Source of the DNA: Nocardioides daeguensis
GTDB taxonomy: Bacteria; Actinomycetota; Actinomycetes; Propionibacteriales; Nocardioidaceae
NCBI RefSeq assembly: GCF_019192965.1
Contig: NZ_JAHTKU010000011.1
Coordinates: 124,001 to 188,000, forward strand
Length of the DNA stretch: 64,000 bases
Direction: 5' to 3'
Below the pieces are notes generated by a model that was not told the DNA's origin, ran no database searches, and was given only the letters and a program-made list of their open reading frames with translations. Made by a program: the position numbers and the translations under genes. Shown here in pieces: positions 43,739 through 53,982 of this stretch. The first letter of the stretch is position 1; every line of letters starts with the position of its first letter.

Positions 43739-44515
43739 GTGAGCACCCGGGCCCAGCAGTATGACGCCACGGTCCTCGGCCGTGAGCAGGTGACGCCGCA
43801 CCTCGTGCGGCTGACGCTCGACGTACCGGGCTTCGCCTCGACCGGAATCGCCGACGAGTGGGTCGGGCTGGTCGTGCCCGGTCAGTTCCAGAGCCGCTAC
43901 TACACGGTGCGCTCCTTCGACGCGGGCCGGATGGTGCTCGACGTCGTCGTGCACGACGTCGGGCTCGTGACCGAGTGGGCGTCCGGCGATCCCGTGGGCC
44001 AGCAGGTCGTGCTCACCGAGGCCAAGGGCTCGTTCCTGCCGCCCGACGACGCGCAGTGGCTGCTGCTGGTCGGCGACCTCACCGCGCTGCCCGCCATGGC
44101 TCGGATCGCGGCCGAGCACGGCGAGCGGCTGCCGGTCCGGATCCACGCCGAGGTTCCTGCCGACTCCCGGATCGAGGGCTACTTCCCGGCCGGCGCCGAG
44201 GTCAGCTGGCTCCCGCTCGGTCCCGAGAGCCGGCTCGCCGAGGTCGTCGAGGAGATCGACTGGCCCGCGGGCGAGGGCTACTTCTGGATGGCCGGGGAGT
44301 CCGCCCAGATGCGGGCGATCCGCAAGCACCTGATGCGCGAGCGCAAGCTCCCGAGCACCCACTACGACGTCATGGGCTACTGGCGCTCGGTCGCGAAGCG
44401 CCAGCCGCGTGCCGTGGACCCGGGCCCGATCTGGCGAGCCGGCAAGGCCGCCGGGAAGTCCGACGAGGAGATCTGGGCCGACTACGACGCAGCGCAGGCA
44501 GGGGTGGAGCAGTGA
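43739..44515 (+). CDS. Siderophore-interacting FAD protein (ViuB/SIP family)
   Basis: The 258-residue protein has the flavoreductase layout of siderophore-interacting proteins. An FAD-binding barrel contains RYYTVRSFDAGRMVLDVVVH (residues about 54-73), WLLLVGDLTALPAMARIA near 105 begins the NAD(P)H part, and MGYWRSVAKR lies near the C-terminus. Such enzymes reduce Fe(III) from siderophores in the cytoplasm. No siderophore transport gene is in the window. The era start overlaps its stop (GTGA), an odd pairing that couples an iron enzyme to a ribosome-assembly GTPase. Confidence 0.88.
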   Translation: MSTRAQQYDATVLGREQVTPHLVRLTLDVPGFASTGIADEWVGLVVPGQFQSRYYTVRSFDAGRMVLDVVVHDVGLVTEWASGDPVGQQVVLTEAKGSFLPPDDAQWLLLVGDLTALPAMARIAAEHGERLPVRIHAEVPADSRIEGYFPAGAEVSWLPLGPESRLAEVVEEIDWPAGEGYFWMAGESAQMRAIRKHLMRERKLPSTHYDVMGYWRSVAKRQPRAVDPGPIWRAGKAAGKSDEEIWADYDAAQAGVEQ

Positions 44516-45609
44516 ACGACCAGCACGAGGCCGACCAGCACGAGGCGGAGCAGCACGAGGCAGCCGAGCTCGACGAGCTCGACGAGCTCGACGAGCTCGA
44601 GGACGACGAGGACTTCGACGAGGACGAGTTCGACGAGGACTTCGGCGCCCTGCCGCCGCCGGCCGCGCCGGTGTTCGGCACCGGCGACGTGCCGGACGGC
44701 TACCGCAGCGGCTTCGCCTGCTTCGTCGGGCGCCCCAACGTCGGCAAGTCGACGCTGACCAACGCCCTGGTCGGCCAGAAGATCGTGATCACCTCCGACA
44801 AGCCGCAGACGACCCGCACCGTCGTGCGCGGCATCGTGCACCGCCCCGACGGCCAGCTGGTCCTGGTCGACACCCCCGGCCTGCACCGGCCCCGCACCCT
44901 GCTCGGCGAACGCCTCAACGACCTGGTCAAGACCACCTGGGCCGAGGTCGACGTCGTCGCGGTCTGCTTCCCGGCCGACGAGAAGATCGGTCCCGGCGAC
45001 AAGTTCCTGGTCAACGAGCTGGCCAAGGTCCGGCGTACGACGAAGATCGCCGTCGCCACCAAGACCGACCTCGTCACCGCCGAGCGGATCGGCGAGCACC
45101 TGCTCGACATCGCCGAGCTCGGCCGCGAGACCGGCACCGACTGGGCCGAGATCGTCCCCGTCTCCTCGGTCGGCGGCGACCAGATCGACCTGCTCGGCGA
45201 CCTGCTGGTCGGCCTGATGCCCGAGGGCCCGCCGCTGTACCCCGACGGCGACCTCACCGACGCGCCCGAGGAGATCCTCGCCGCCGAGCTGATCCGCGAG
45301 GCGGCCCTCGACGGCGTGCGTGACGAGCTCCCGCACTCCATCGCCGTCGTCGTCGAGGAGATGGGCCTGCGCGAGGGCCGCCCCGACGACAAGCCGCTCC
45401 TCGACATCCACGCCAACCTGTACGTCGAGCGCGACTCCCAGAAGGGCATCGTGATCGGCAGGAAGGGCGCGCGGCTGCGCGAGGTCGGCACCGCCGCCCG
45501 CAAGCAGATCGAGGCGCTGCTCGGCACGCCGGTCTACCTCGACCTGCACGTCAAGATCGCCAAGGACTGGCAGCGCGACCCGCGCCAGCTGCGCAAGCTC
45601 GGCTTCTGA
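44512..45609 (+). CDS. era: GTPase Era with acidic N-terminal extension
   Basis: The predicted protein has 365 residues, about 60 more than usual. The first ~55 residues are very acidic, with a repeated DEL unit (AELDELDELDELEDDEDFDE) built from a GACGAGCTC DNA repeat. Then come G1 GRPNVGKST near residue 73, the switch VDTPGLHRPRT, G4 TKTDL, and the C-terminal KH domain with YVERDSQKGIVIGRKGARLR. Era binds the 3' end of 16S rRNA and checks 30S assembly. GTG 44512 overlaps the stop of the SIP gene; an internal GTG near 44670 would give a normal-length protein, so the extension depends on the start choice. Confidence 0.93.
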   Translation: MNDQHEADQHEAEQHEAAELDELDELDELEDDEDFDEDEFDEDFGALPPPAAPVFGTGDVPDGYRSGFACFVGRPNVGKSTLTNALVGQKIVITSDKPQTTRTVVRGIVHRPDGQLVLVDTPGLHRPRTLLGERLNDLVKTTWAEVDVVAVCFPADEKIGPGDKFLVNELAKVRRTTKIAVATKTDLVTAERIGEHLLDIAELGRETGTDWAEIVPVSSVGGDQIDLLGDLLVGLMPEGPPLYPDGDLTDAPEEILAAELIREAALDGVRDELPHSIAVVVEEMGLREGRPDDKPLLDIHANLYVERDSQKGIVIGRKGARLREVGTAARKQIEALLGTPVYLDLHVKIAKDWQRDPRQLRKLGF

Positions 45610-45630
45610 GCCGGCGGTCTCCTCGGCGGA

Positions 45631-46485
45631 CTACTCGGCGGTCCAGCAGCGGCCGAACCGCTGGCCCATCGCCCACTGCTCCTTCGTGGGCCACTCGTAG
45701 CCCCACTTGAACGTCAGCGGGTCCTCGGCGACGCCGGCGGCGGCGTCCTCGCACTTCGTCCGGCCGGCAGCCTGGACCACCTTGGCGCCGGGGTAGTCGG
45801 TCTCGTCGAAGGCGACGACGTCGATCGCGCGCCACGAGTGCTTGGCCGAGCAGCGGACCCGCTCGAAGGCAGGGGCGTCGGGCGCGGCGGTGCCGCACAT
45901 GGCGTACTGGTCGGGCACGGTCTTGCCGCCGAGCACGCCCGAGAGATCGCCGTCGAGCTCGGCGAGCTTCGAGGCGCCGTCGAGGAGGACGGCGTCGCAG
46001 CGGTACCAGCTGGCGCCGGCGTCGGACTGCTCGACGGTGGGGGTGAACCAGATCGAGCGGATCATGCTCAGCCGCAGGTGGGTGAGGGTGCCGCCGACGT
46101 AGGTGAGCAGCTGGGCGGGGCAGGCCGTCGAGACCTGCGCCTGCACCCGCTCGGAGTCGACCGCGAGCAGGTGACCGTCGAGGACCGCGTCGATGGTGCC
46201 GACCGCGAAGGTGACGCTGGTGTGCGGCTGGCCGCAGTCGACGGCGGCGGCCGTGGAGGTCGGGGCGAGCGCGGCGTCGTACGGCAGCGAGTAGCAGGCG
46301 TCGGTGGCGGGCCCGGGGTCGGGCGCGGCCGCCGTGGTCTGCGTCGTCGGCTCCTGCTTCGGCGCCGTGCTGTCGTCGTCGCCACCGTTGCTGCAGGCGG
46401 CGAGCCCGGTCAGCGCGAGGAGGGCAGCGGCGATGGTGCCGGTACGGCGCAGGAGGGGTGTCCGGTTGCTCATCGGGTCACTCAC
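45631..46485 (-). CDS. Septum-formation-family lipoprotein A
   Basis: The predicted 284-residue lipoprotein has a lipobox (LALTGLAAC, Cys near residue 31), a Thr/Pro-rich linker and a septum_form-type domain with conserved Cys and Trp (ACYSLPYDAAL; CGQPHTSVTF; VRCSAKHSWRAIDVV; GQRFGRCWTAE). The family is extracytoplasmic and associated with septation in actinobacteria, with no known reaction. Its paralogue lies immediately upstream, overlapping by 8 nt, so the two are made together. Confidence 0.82.
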   Translation of the reverse strand: MSDPMSNRTPLLRRTGTIAAALLALTGLAACSNGGDDDSTAPKQEPTTQTTAAAPDPGPATDACYSLPYDAALAPTSTAAAVDCGQPHTSVTFAVGTIDAVLDGHLLAVDSERVQAQVSTACPAQLLTYVGGTLTHLRLSMIRSIWFTPTVEQSDAGASWYRCDAVLLDGASKLAELDGDLSGVLGGKTVPDQYAMCGTAAPDAPAFERVRCSAKHSWRAIDVVAFDETDYPGAKVVQAAGRTKCEDAAAGVAEDPLTFKWGYEWPTKEQWAMGQRFGRCWTAE

Positions 46486-47281
46486 TCGTCCTCGCCCAGC
46501 ACACCGAGCGGCGGATCCCGGCGTCCCACTCGGCCTGGTGGAAGAAGGTGTAGCCGTACTCGAACTCGGACGGGTAGTTCAGCCAGGCCTTGACCGACCC
46601 CGAGCAGAACGACTCGGTGCGGCTCTCCATCACCCGGTCGCCGGGATAGGGGTCCTCCGGCTGCCCGAGCTTCACGGTCGTCACCGCGCGCCAGTCGTGC
46701 TTCTGCGAGCACGGCACCTTCTCGCCCTCACCCACCGACGGGCCGCGGGCGCAGCTGAGCCACACGTCCGGCGGGCGGCCGGCGAGCATGCCCTTGGCCG
46801 TCTCCGGGAGAGGGCGGTACGACGTGCTCGCGGTGCTCCCGCCCAGCACGTCGCAGCGGTACCAGCGCGCGCCCTTGCCCCATGCCTTCTCCGAGGGCCG
46901 GAACCAGGCCCAGCTCAGCGTGGTGCGCAGCGCCAGGCTCTCGTCGGCCGCGACGAACTCGGCGAACGCGGCCGAGCAGGTCCGGTAGGCGAACCGGCCG
47001 AGCTCCTTGTCGTCGTACGTCGCGTCGTCGAACTCCTCGGGCAGCTCTCCGGTGGCGAAGGTCTCGGCCGTGTGCTCCTTCGAGCAGGCGACGGTCCGGG
47101 TCGCGTTCGCGGGCAGGGCGACGTCGTCGGGCGTCAGCGAGCGGCACACGCCGTTCGCGGGGACCTCGAGCGAGTCGACCTGGTCGTCGTCGGTGTTGCT
47201 GCCCTGGTCCTGCGTGCCGCATGCGGCGAGGACAGGAGCCAGCAGGGCGAGGGCGAGCAGCACGACCACTCGGTGCAGCAC
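46478..47281 (-). CDS. Septum-formation-family lipoprotein B
   Basis: The predicted protein has 267 residues. Using GTG 47281 gives an ideal lipoprotein signal (VVVLLALALLAPVLAAC, Cys at residue 21) with GAGGGG about 9 nt upstream, so that start is preferred over the longer frame. The domain is the same as in its neighbour: GVCRSLTPDDVALP, CSKEHTAETFATGEL, ARWYRCDVLG, VPCSQKHDWRAVTTV, RSVCWARTSE. Repeated Cys-containing segments suggest disulfides outside the membrane. Its exact role is unknown. Confidence 0.8.
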   Translation of the reverse strand: MLHRVVVLLALALLAPVLAACGTQDQGSNTDDDQVDSLEVPANGVCRSLTPDDVALPANATRTVACSKEHTAETFATGELPEEFDDATYDDKELGRFAYRTCSAAFAEFVAADESLALRTTLSWAWFRPSEKAWGKGARWYRCDVLGGSTASTSYRPLPETAKGMLAGRPPDVWLSCARGPSVGEGEKVPCSQKHDWRAVTTVKLGQPEDPYPGDRVMESRTESFCSGSVKAWLNYPSEFEYGYTFFHQAEWDAGIRRSVCWARTSE

Positions 47282-47303
47282 GCGGTCCAGCCCCTCTCGG
47301 TGG

Positions 47304-47804
47304 TCAGTCGGCCAGGAGTGCCGCGATCGTAGCGCCCAACGCATAGGCCGCCGCCAACGCCGTGTCGTCGACGTCACCGAGGACGCCGAGCACGTCGTAC
47401 CCCTGCCGCCAGCCGAGCGCGCCCACGATCGAGTGCACCGACCGCTCGGCGCCGGTGAGGTCGTAGCGTCCGTGCAACCACAGCCCGTAGGGCCGCCCCG
47501 CGGTCGCACCGGCTCCGTCGGCCGGCGCCCCCGTCGGGTCGAGGGCGCCGCCGACGGCGAGGAAGGTCGAGTCGAAGAAGTGCTTGAGGGCCCCGCTCAT
47601 GTAGCCGAAGTTGGCGGTGGTGCCGAGGACGTAGCCGTCGGCCGTCGAGACGTCGTCGGCCGTGGCCTCCAGCGCCGGCCGGACGACGACCTCCACCGCC
47701 GCGGTCGCCTGGACGTCCTCGTCGTGGGCCCCGGCCACGACCTGCTTGAGCAGCGCCCGCATCGAGCGGGTGGGGGAGTGGTGGACGATCAGGAGCCGGG
47801 GCAC
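47304..47804 (-). CDS. Flavodoxin-like NAD(P)H oxidoreductase
   Basis: The 166-residue protein is a flavodoxin fold. RLLIVHHSPTRSMRALLKQV at the N-terminus provides the phosphate loop for FMN, and GYVLGTTANFGYMSGALKHF (residues about 57-76) is the flavin/substrate loop of WrbA/NADPH-dependent FMN reductases. The substrate is not clear. TAGCCT (47816-47811) ends 6 nt before GTG 47804 with no ribosome-binding site, so it likely has a leaderless mRNA. It is transcribed away from the catalase, whose own stop is close by. Confidence 0.85.
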   Translation of the reverse strand: MPRLLIVHHSPTRSMRALLKQVVAGAHDEDVQATAAVEVVVRPALEATADDVSTADGYVLGTTANFGYMSGALKHFFDSTFLAVGGALDPTGAPADGAGATAGRPYGLWLHGRYDLTGAERSVHSIVGALGWRQGYDVLGVLGDVDDTALAAAYALGATIAALLAD

Positions 47805-47810
47805 CCCGTC

Positions 47811-47816
47811 AGGCTA
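47811..47816 (-). promoter_or_regulatory. Leaderless -10 of the flavodoxin gene
   Basis: TAGCCT on the minus strand ends 6 nt before GTG 47804. Confidence 0.4.
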
Positions 47817-47833
47817 GACCGACGTGCCCCGGC

Positions 47834-50122
47834 CTACCCGACCGTCACGAACCGCTCCCAGGCCCGGTGCGTCCCTGCCAGGGCGAGGACCTCGTCCAGC
47901 ACGCCGATACCCGCGCTGCCGGTGACGACACCGGAGACGTCCTCGGGAACGCCCGAGACGGTCAGCGCGCGGACACCGTCGCCCCACGCGCCGATGACCT
48001 TCGCGTGGCGGTAGGCCTCCTCCACCAGCAGCACCACCCGGGGGTCGAGCGTCGAGGTGGGCGCGGCGCCAGCCTTGGCGTCGCGCGCGGGCAGCGCGTC
48101 CGGGGCGGCCACCGGGGAGCCGGCGAGGAGCACCGCGTCGAGCTCGACGGAACGCACCGTCGCGAAGGTCCGTTGCACGGCCAGCTCGTCCACGGTTCCG
48201 CCGTGCGGCGCGATCACCAGGGGCACCATGCCGGCCGCCAGGATCGCGGAGCGCACCTCGGACACGTCCGTGAGGTCGCCGTCGGGGTCGACGACGATCC
48301 CGACGACCCGACCGTCGCCCGGCCAGGGTCCGCCGGAGAGCTGGGAGAGCGCGGGGCTGGGCGTCACCACGGCCAGCTCGCCGGTGGGCTTCGGCGCGGG
48401 GAGGCCCAGCGCGGTCGCGACCTCGGCGCAGAGTCGGGGATCGATGTTGGCCAGGGCCTGGAGCTGTCGTTCCTTGACGGCCCGCTCGAAGCACTTGCCC
48501 AGCTCGAAGCTGTAGGCCCGGATGATGTGCTCCTGCTCGACCGGGCTCATGCTCTGCCAGAACAGCCGCGGCTGGGTGAAGTGGTCGTCGAAGGTCGCCG
48601 GTCGGGTGCGCACCTTCGGACCGGCCACGTTGTGGGCCGCGTCCACGAACGCGCGGGTCTGGTCGTCGGACAGGTCGCCTCCTGCCGTGAACGGGCAGCC
48701 ACCGTCGAGCGAGTTCGGCCGGTACGGCGCGACCCCGGAATGCACCGCGTGCTGGTGGAACCCGTCGCGGAGCATGTCGTTCACGGGTGCGTGGGTGCGG
48801 TTGACCGGGATCTGGTTGAAGTTCGGGCCGCCGAGGCGGGTGAGCTGCGTGTCGACGTACGAGAACAGCCGGGCCTGGACCAGCGGGTCGTCGGTCACGT
48901 CGATGCCCGGCACGAGGTGCCCGACGTGGAAGGCGACCTGCTCGGTCTCGGCGAAGAAGTTGGTGGGGTTGCGATCGAGAACCATCCGCCCGATCGGCTG
49001 GACCGGCGCGAACTCCTCGGGCACCAGCTTGGTGGGATCGAGCAGGTCGATGCCCTCGAAGAGCTGGTCGTCGGTGTCCTCGAAGACCTGGATCCCGAGC
49101 TCCCACTCCGGGTGGGCTCCCGTCTCGATGGCGTCGGCCAGGTCCCGGCGGTGGAAGTCCGGGTCCAGCCCGCCGATCAGCTGCGCCTCCTCCCAGGTCA
49201 GGGAGTGGATGCCGAGCCGCGGCTTCCAGTGGAACTTCACCAGCGAGGTCTCGCCCGCCGCGTTGATCATCCGGAAGGTGTGGACCCCGAACCCCTCCAT
49301 CATCCGGTAGGAGCGCGGGATGCCGCGGTCGGACATGTTCCACAGGGCGTGGTGCTGGGCCTCGGTGTGCAGCGACACGAAGTCCCAGAAGGTGTCGTGG
49401 GCGCTCTGGGCCTGGGGGATCTCGCGGTCGGGGTGCGGCTTGCCGGCGTGGATGATGTCGGGGAACTTGATGCCGTCCTGGATGAAGAACACCGGCATGT
49501 TGTTGCCGACGAGGTCCCAGACCCCCTCGTCGGTGTAGAACTTCGTCGCGAACCCGCGGGTGTCACGCACCGTGTCAGCCGACCCGCGCGAGCCGAGCAC
49601 GGTCGAGAACCGCACGAACACCGGTGTTCGCTTGCCCGCCGCGAACAGGCCGGCGACGGTCACGGACGCGGCGGTGCCGTAGCCCTCGAAGTAGCCATGG
49701 GCGCCCGCGCCGCGGGCGTGCACCACACGCTCGGGGATCCGCTCGTGGTCGAAGTGGGTGACCTTCTCGCGCAGGTGGTGGTCCTGCAGCAGCGTGGGAC
49801 CGCGTTCTCCGGCCTTGAGCGAGTGGTCGGTGTCGCGCAACCGGGTGCCGGTCGACGTCGTCAGCCACCGTCCCTGCTGCCCGGCGGACCGCGGGTCTTC
49901 GCTCGCGGGGGCTCCGGTCGGCGTCCGGGTGTCGGGCGTCGCCTGGTCCGGCTTCGACGGCAGCGGATCGACCGGCTCGGTCGGCTCGGCGAGGCTCGGC
50001 GGCGCGGCTGCGGGAGCGCCCGGGATCTCCGGGTCTTCCGCGGCGAGCGCCTTGTCGGCGACACGCTCGGCGGCGTCGGCCACCTTGTCGAGGGCGTCCT
50101 TGGCGACCTGCTTCGGGTCCAT
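47834..50122 (-). CDS. katE: Large-subunit catalase (HPII/KatE type)
   Basis: The predicted 762-residue protein is a clade-2 heme catalase. A Pro-rich N-terminal extension is followed by HFDHERIPERVVHARGAGAH with the catalytic His (about residue 130), KFYTDEGVWDLVGNNMPVFF with the conserved Asn, and ARLFSYVDTQLTRLGGPNF with the heme-ligand Tyr. From about residue 600 there is a class I glutamine-amidotransferase/DJ-1-like domain (GRVVGIVVDPDGDLTDVSEV), typical of the ~750-residue HPII form. It removes high H2O2 loads. GGAAGGA lies ahead of the ATG at 50122. It is divergent from the leuA leader. Confidence 0.95.
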   Translation of the reverse strand: MDPKQVAKDALDKVADAAERVADKALAAEDPEIPGAPAAAPPSLAEPTEPVDPLPSKPDQATPDTRTPTGAPASEDPRSAGQQGRWLTTSTGTRLRDTDHSLKAGERGPTLLQDHHLREKVTHFDHERIPERVVHARGAGAHGYFEGYGTAASVTVAGLFAAGKRTPVFVRFSTVLGSRGSADTVRDTRGFATKFYTDEGVWDLVGNNMPVFFIQDGIKFPDIIHAGKPHPDREIPQAQSAHDTFWDFVSLHTEAQHHALWNMSDRGIPRSYRMMEGFGVHTFRMINAAGETSLVKFHWKPRLGIHSLTWEEAQLIGGLDPDFHRRDLADAIETGAHPEWELGIQVFEDTDDQLFEGIDLLDPTKLVPEEFAPVQPIGRMVLDRNPTNFFAETEQVAFHVGHLVPGIDVTDDPLVQARLFSYVDTQLTRLGGPNFNQIPVNRTHAPVNDMLRDGFHQHAVHSGVAPYRPNSLDGGCPFTAGGDLSDDQTRAFVDAAHNVAGPKVRTRPATFDDHFTQPRLFWQSMSPVEQEHIIRAYSFELGKCFERAVKERQLQALANIDPRLCAEVATALGLPAPKPTGELAVVTPSPALSQLSGGPWPGDGRVVGIVVDPDGDLTDVSEVRSAILAAGMVPLVIAPHGGTVDELAVQRTFATVRSVELDAVLLAGSPVAAPDALPARDAKAGAAPTSTLDPRVVLLVEEAYRHAKVIGAWGDGVRALTVSGVPEDVSGVVTGSAGIGVLDEVLALAGTHRAWERFVTVG

Positions 50123-50189
50123 GGGGGGTTCCTTCCGGTCGGGGTCCCCGCGTGGTACCCGCGGCTCCCGGCCGGAGACCGGGTGCTGC

Positions 50190-50195
50190 TACCCT
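50190..50195 (+). promoter_or_regulatory. -10 of the leuA leader transcript
   Basis: TACCCT ends 9 nt before the leader-peptide ATG, placing the transcription start within 1-3 nt of that ATG. Confidence 0.45.
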
Positions 50196-50204
50196 GGATC
50201 CATC

Positions 50205-50230
50205 ATGACGCGAGCCCTCCTTCTTAGCGG

Positions 50231-50246
<16 letters not shown>
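50205..50246 (+). CDS. leuA leader peptide
   Basis: A 13-codon frame encodes MTRALLLSGRSEV with three consecutive Leu codons (CTC CTT CTT), two of them rare in this high-GC genome. It ends where the attenuator stems begin. Leu starvation would stall ribosomes at these codons and change folding downstream, so leuA would be expressed when leucine is scarce. The peptide was found from the Leu run and its position 73 nt before leuA; it is too short for normal gene calling. Confidence 0.8.
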
Positions 50247-52079
<1,833 letters not shown>

Positions 52080-52084
52080 CCTCG

Positions 52085-52978
52085 GTGGTCGAGGAGCGCG
52101 CGCGGCGGGCCCCGCGGCCCGCCGCGCTGGCCTCCGAGCAGGTCGGACAGGTCTTCGTCGAGGGCCGGCGCGGTCGCGACCGGCTCGAGTACACCGAGTA
52201 CGGCGCCGGCGAGGCCTGGTTCGTGCTGGTCCCGCCGCTGCTCGTGCCGCGGCGGGTGCACGACCGGACGGCGCGGATGCTCGCGTCCAACGGCCTGCAC
52301 GTCGTGGTGCTCGACCCGCTCGGTCACGGCCGCTCGGACCGGCCCGCCGACCCGTTGTCCTACTCGGTGACGGCGTTCGCCGACCAGGTGATCGCGCTGC
52401 TCGACCACGTCGGTGCGGCGCGGGCGGTGGTCGGCGGCAGCTCGATCGGCGCCAACGTCGCCCTCGAGGTCGCCGTCCGGGCCCCCGAGCGGGTGGCCGG
52501 CCTGCTGCTCGACGGCCCGGTGCTCGAGAACGCGCTCGGCGCGCAGCTCTCGGTGCTCACCCCGGTCCTCGCGACCACCCGGTTCGCGCCCTTCGCCCTG
52601 AGCGCGCTGCGCCTGGTCACCCGCCCGCTCCCGCGCCGGCTGGCGCCGGAGTGGGTCCGGCTGGTGCTCGAGACCCTCGACGCGCGTCCGGGTCCGGTGG
52701 CTGCCGTCGTGCACGGCGTGCTGTTCGGCGGACTGGCGCCGTCCGCTGCCGCGCGGGCGGCGCTCACGGTGCCCACCCTGGTGCTCGCCCGCACCGCCGA
52801 CCCGTTCCACCCGGTCGGCGACGCCGAGACGGCGGCCGCCGAGATCTCGGGTTCCGTGCTCGAGCGGGCCGCGGCGCCGCTGGAGTGGCGGCGGCGTCCC
52901 GAGCGGCTCGACCTGGTCGTCACCCGGTTCGCCCTCGAGTGCACCCGTCCGGCACGGCGCGGGCGGCGTACCTCATGA
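52085..52978 (+). CDS. Alpha/beta-hydrolase
   Basis: The predicted 297-residue protein is an alpha/beta-hydrolase. The nucleophile elbow is GGSSIGANVALEVA near residue 120 (Gly-x-Ser-x-Gly, Ser of SSIG), the loop VVLDPLGHGRSDRPADP comes near 80, and LVLARTADPFHPVGDAE near 237 gives the acid. The catalytic His is not obvious at the usual C-terminal place. GTG 52085 starts 5 bp after leuA, so it is probably co-transcribed, though a link to leucine synthesis is not known. The substrate is unassigned. Confidence 0.8.
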   Translation: MVEERARRAPRPAALASEQVGQVFVEGRRGRDRLEYTEYGAGEAWFVLVPPLLVPRRVHDRTARMLASNGLHVVVLDPLGHGRSDRPADPLSYSVTAFADQVIALLDHVGAARAVVGGSSIGANVALEVAVRAPERVAGLLLDGPVLENALGAQLSVLTPVLATTRFAPFALSALRLVTRPLPRRLAPEWVRLVLETLDARPGPVAAVVHGVLFGGLAPSAAARAALTVPTLVLARTADPFHPVGDAETAAAEISGSVLERAAAPLEWRRRPERLDLVVTRFALECTRPARRGRRTS

Positions 52979-53088
52979 CCGCACCCCATGCGTTCTGGTT
53001 GTGATCTTGCCGGATCAGCGACCAAATCGTACGGGGCGACGTGGCGGGGCGGCGGGCCTCGTGACGCCCGAGGCCGCACAATGGACTC

Positions 53089-53841
53089 GTGCCCCTCTAC
53101 CGTGACGAGGCGATCGTCCTGCGCACCCGCAAGCTGGGTGAGGCGGACCGCATCGTCACGCTGCTGACCCGCGAGCACGGCGTGGTCCGTGCGGTCGCCA
53201 AGGGCGTGCGCCGGACGACGTCGCGGTGGGGCTCCCGCCTCGAGCCGTTCACCCACGTCGACCTGCAGCTCGCCGAGGGCCGCAACCTCGACACGATCAC
53301 CCAGGCCGAGACTCGCGCCGCGTACGCCGCCCCGCTGGGGGCCGACTACGACCGCTACACCGCCGGGACCGCGATGCTCGAGACCGCCGAGCGGCTCGTC
53401 GTCGAGGAGCGCGAGCCCGCGCGCCAGCAGTTCACGCTGCTGCTCGGCGGGCTCAACGCGATGGCGGCGGGGACCCGCCACCAGTGCCACGTGCTCGACT
53501 CCTACCTGCTGCGCGCGCTGGCCATCGCCGGGTATGCGCCGGCGTTCGTCGACTGCGCCCACTGCGGCCGCCCGCCGGTCACCGCGACCGGCGAGCTCGG
53601 TCACCACCGCTGGTTCAACCCGTCGATGGGCGGCGTGCTCTGCTCGACCTGCCGCATCCCCGGCTCCGCCACCCCCGCCCCCGAGACGCTCACCCTGCTG
53701 GGCGGCCTGCTCTCCGGCGACTGGTCGGTCATCGAGGCCGCCGACCCGCGCCACGTCCGCGAGGCGAGCGGCCTGGTCGCCGCGTTCGTGCAATGGCAGC
53801 TGGAGCGGGGGCTCCGGTCGCTGGCGTACGTCGAGCGCTGA
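53089..53841 (+). CDS. recO: DNA repair protein RecO
   Basis: The 250-residue protein starts with the OB-fold domain (PLYRDEAIVLRTRKLGEADR, VVRAVAKGVRRTTSRWGSRL) and has a zinc finger CAHCG...CSTCR near residues 162-188, as in actinobacterial RecO. It loads RecA onto single-stranded DNA together with RecR. CACAAT ends 6 nt before GTG 53089. It stands upstream of uppS, the common actinobacterial order. Confidence 0.96.
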   Translation: MPLYRDEAIVLRTRKLGEADRIVTLLTREHGVVRAVAKGVRRTTSRWGSRLEPFTHVDLQLAEGRNLDTITQAETRAAYAAPLGADYDRYTAGTAMLETAERLVVEEREPARQQFTLLLGGLNAMAAGTRHQCHVLDSYLLRALAIAGYAPAFVDCAHCGRPPVTATGELGHHRWFNPSMGGVLCSTCRIPGSATPAPETLTLLGGLLSGDWSVIEAADPRHVREASGLVAAFVQWQLERGLRSLAYVER

Positions 53842-53848
53842 GGGAGCT

Positions 53849-53912
53849 GCATGAATCCCCGGACATCCGGGGATTCATGCGCTGGTCAGGTGTTGCAACA
53901 CCTGACCAGCGC
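53849..53912. repeat. Two abutting long palindromes between recO and uppS
   Basis: Hairpin 1 (53849-53880) has perfect 15-bp arms (GCATGAATCCCCGGA and complement) and a 2-base loop. Hairpin 2 (53879-53912) is a perfect 34-bp palindrome centred on TGTTGCAACA. The motif GCATGA recurs in alternating orientation at the joints. It lies 7 bp after recO. Confidence 0.92.
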
Positions 53913-53982
53913 ATGAGCTGCCTCTCCGCGTCGACGCGTGGGACTGATGGGACCGCGCCCGCCGCCTGACAGACTGCTCCCC

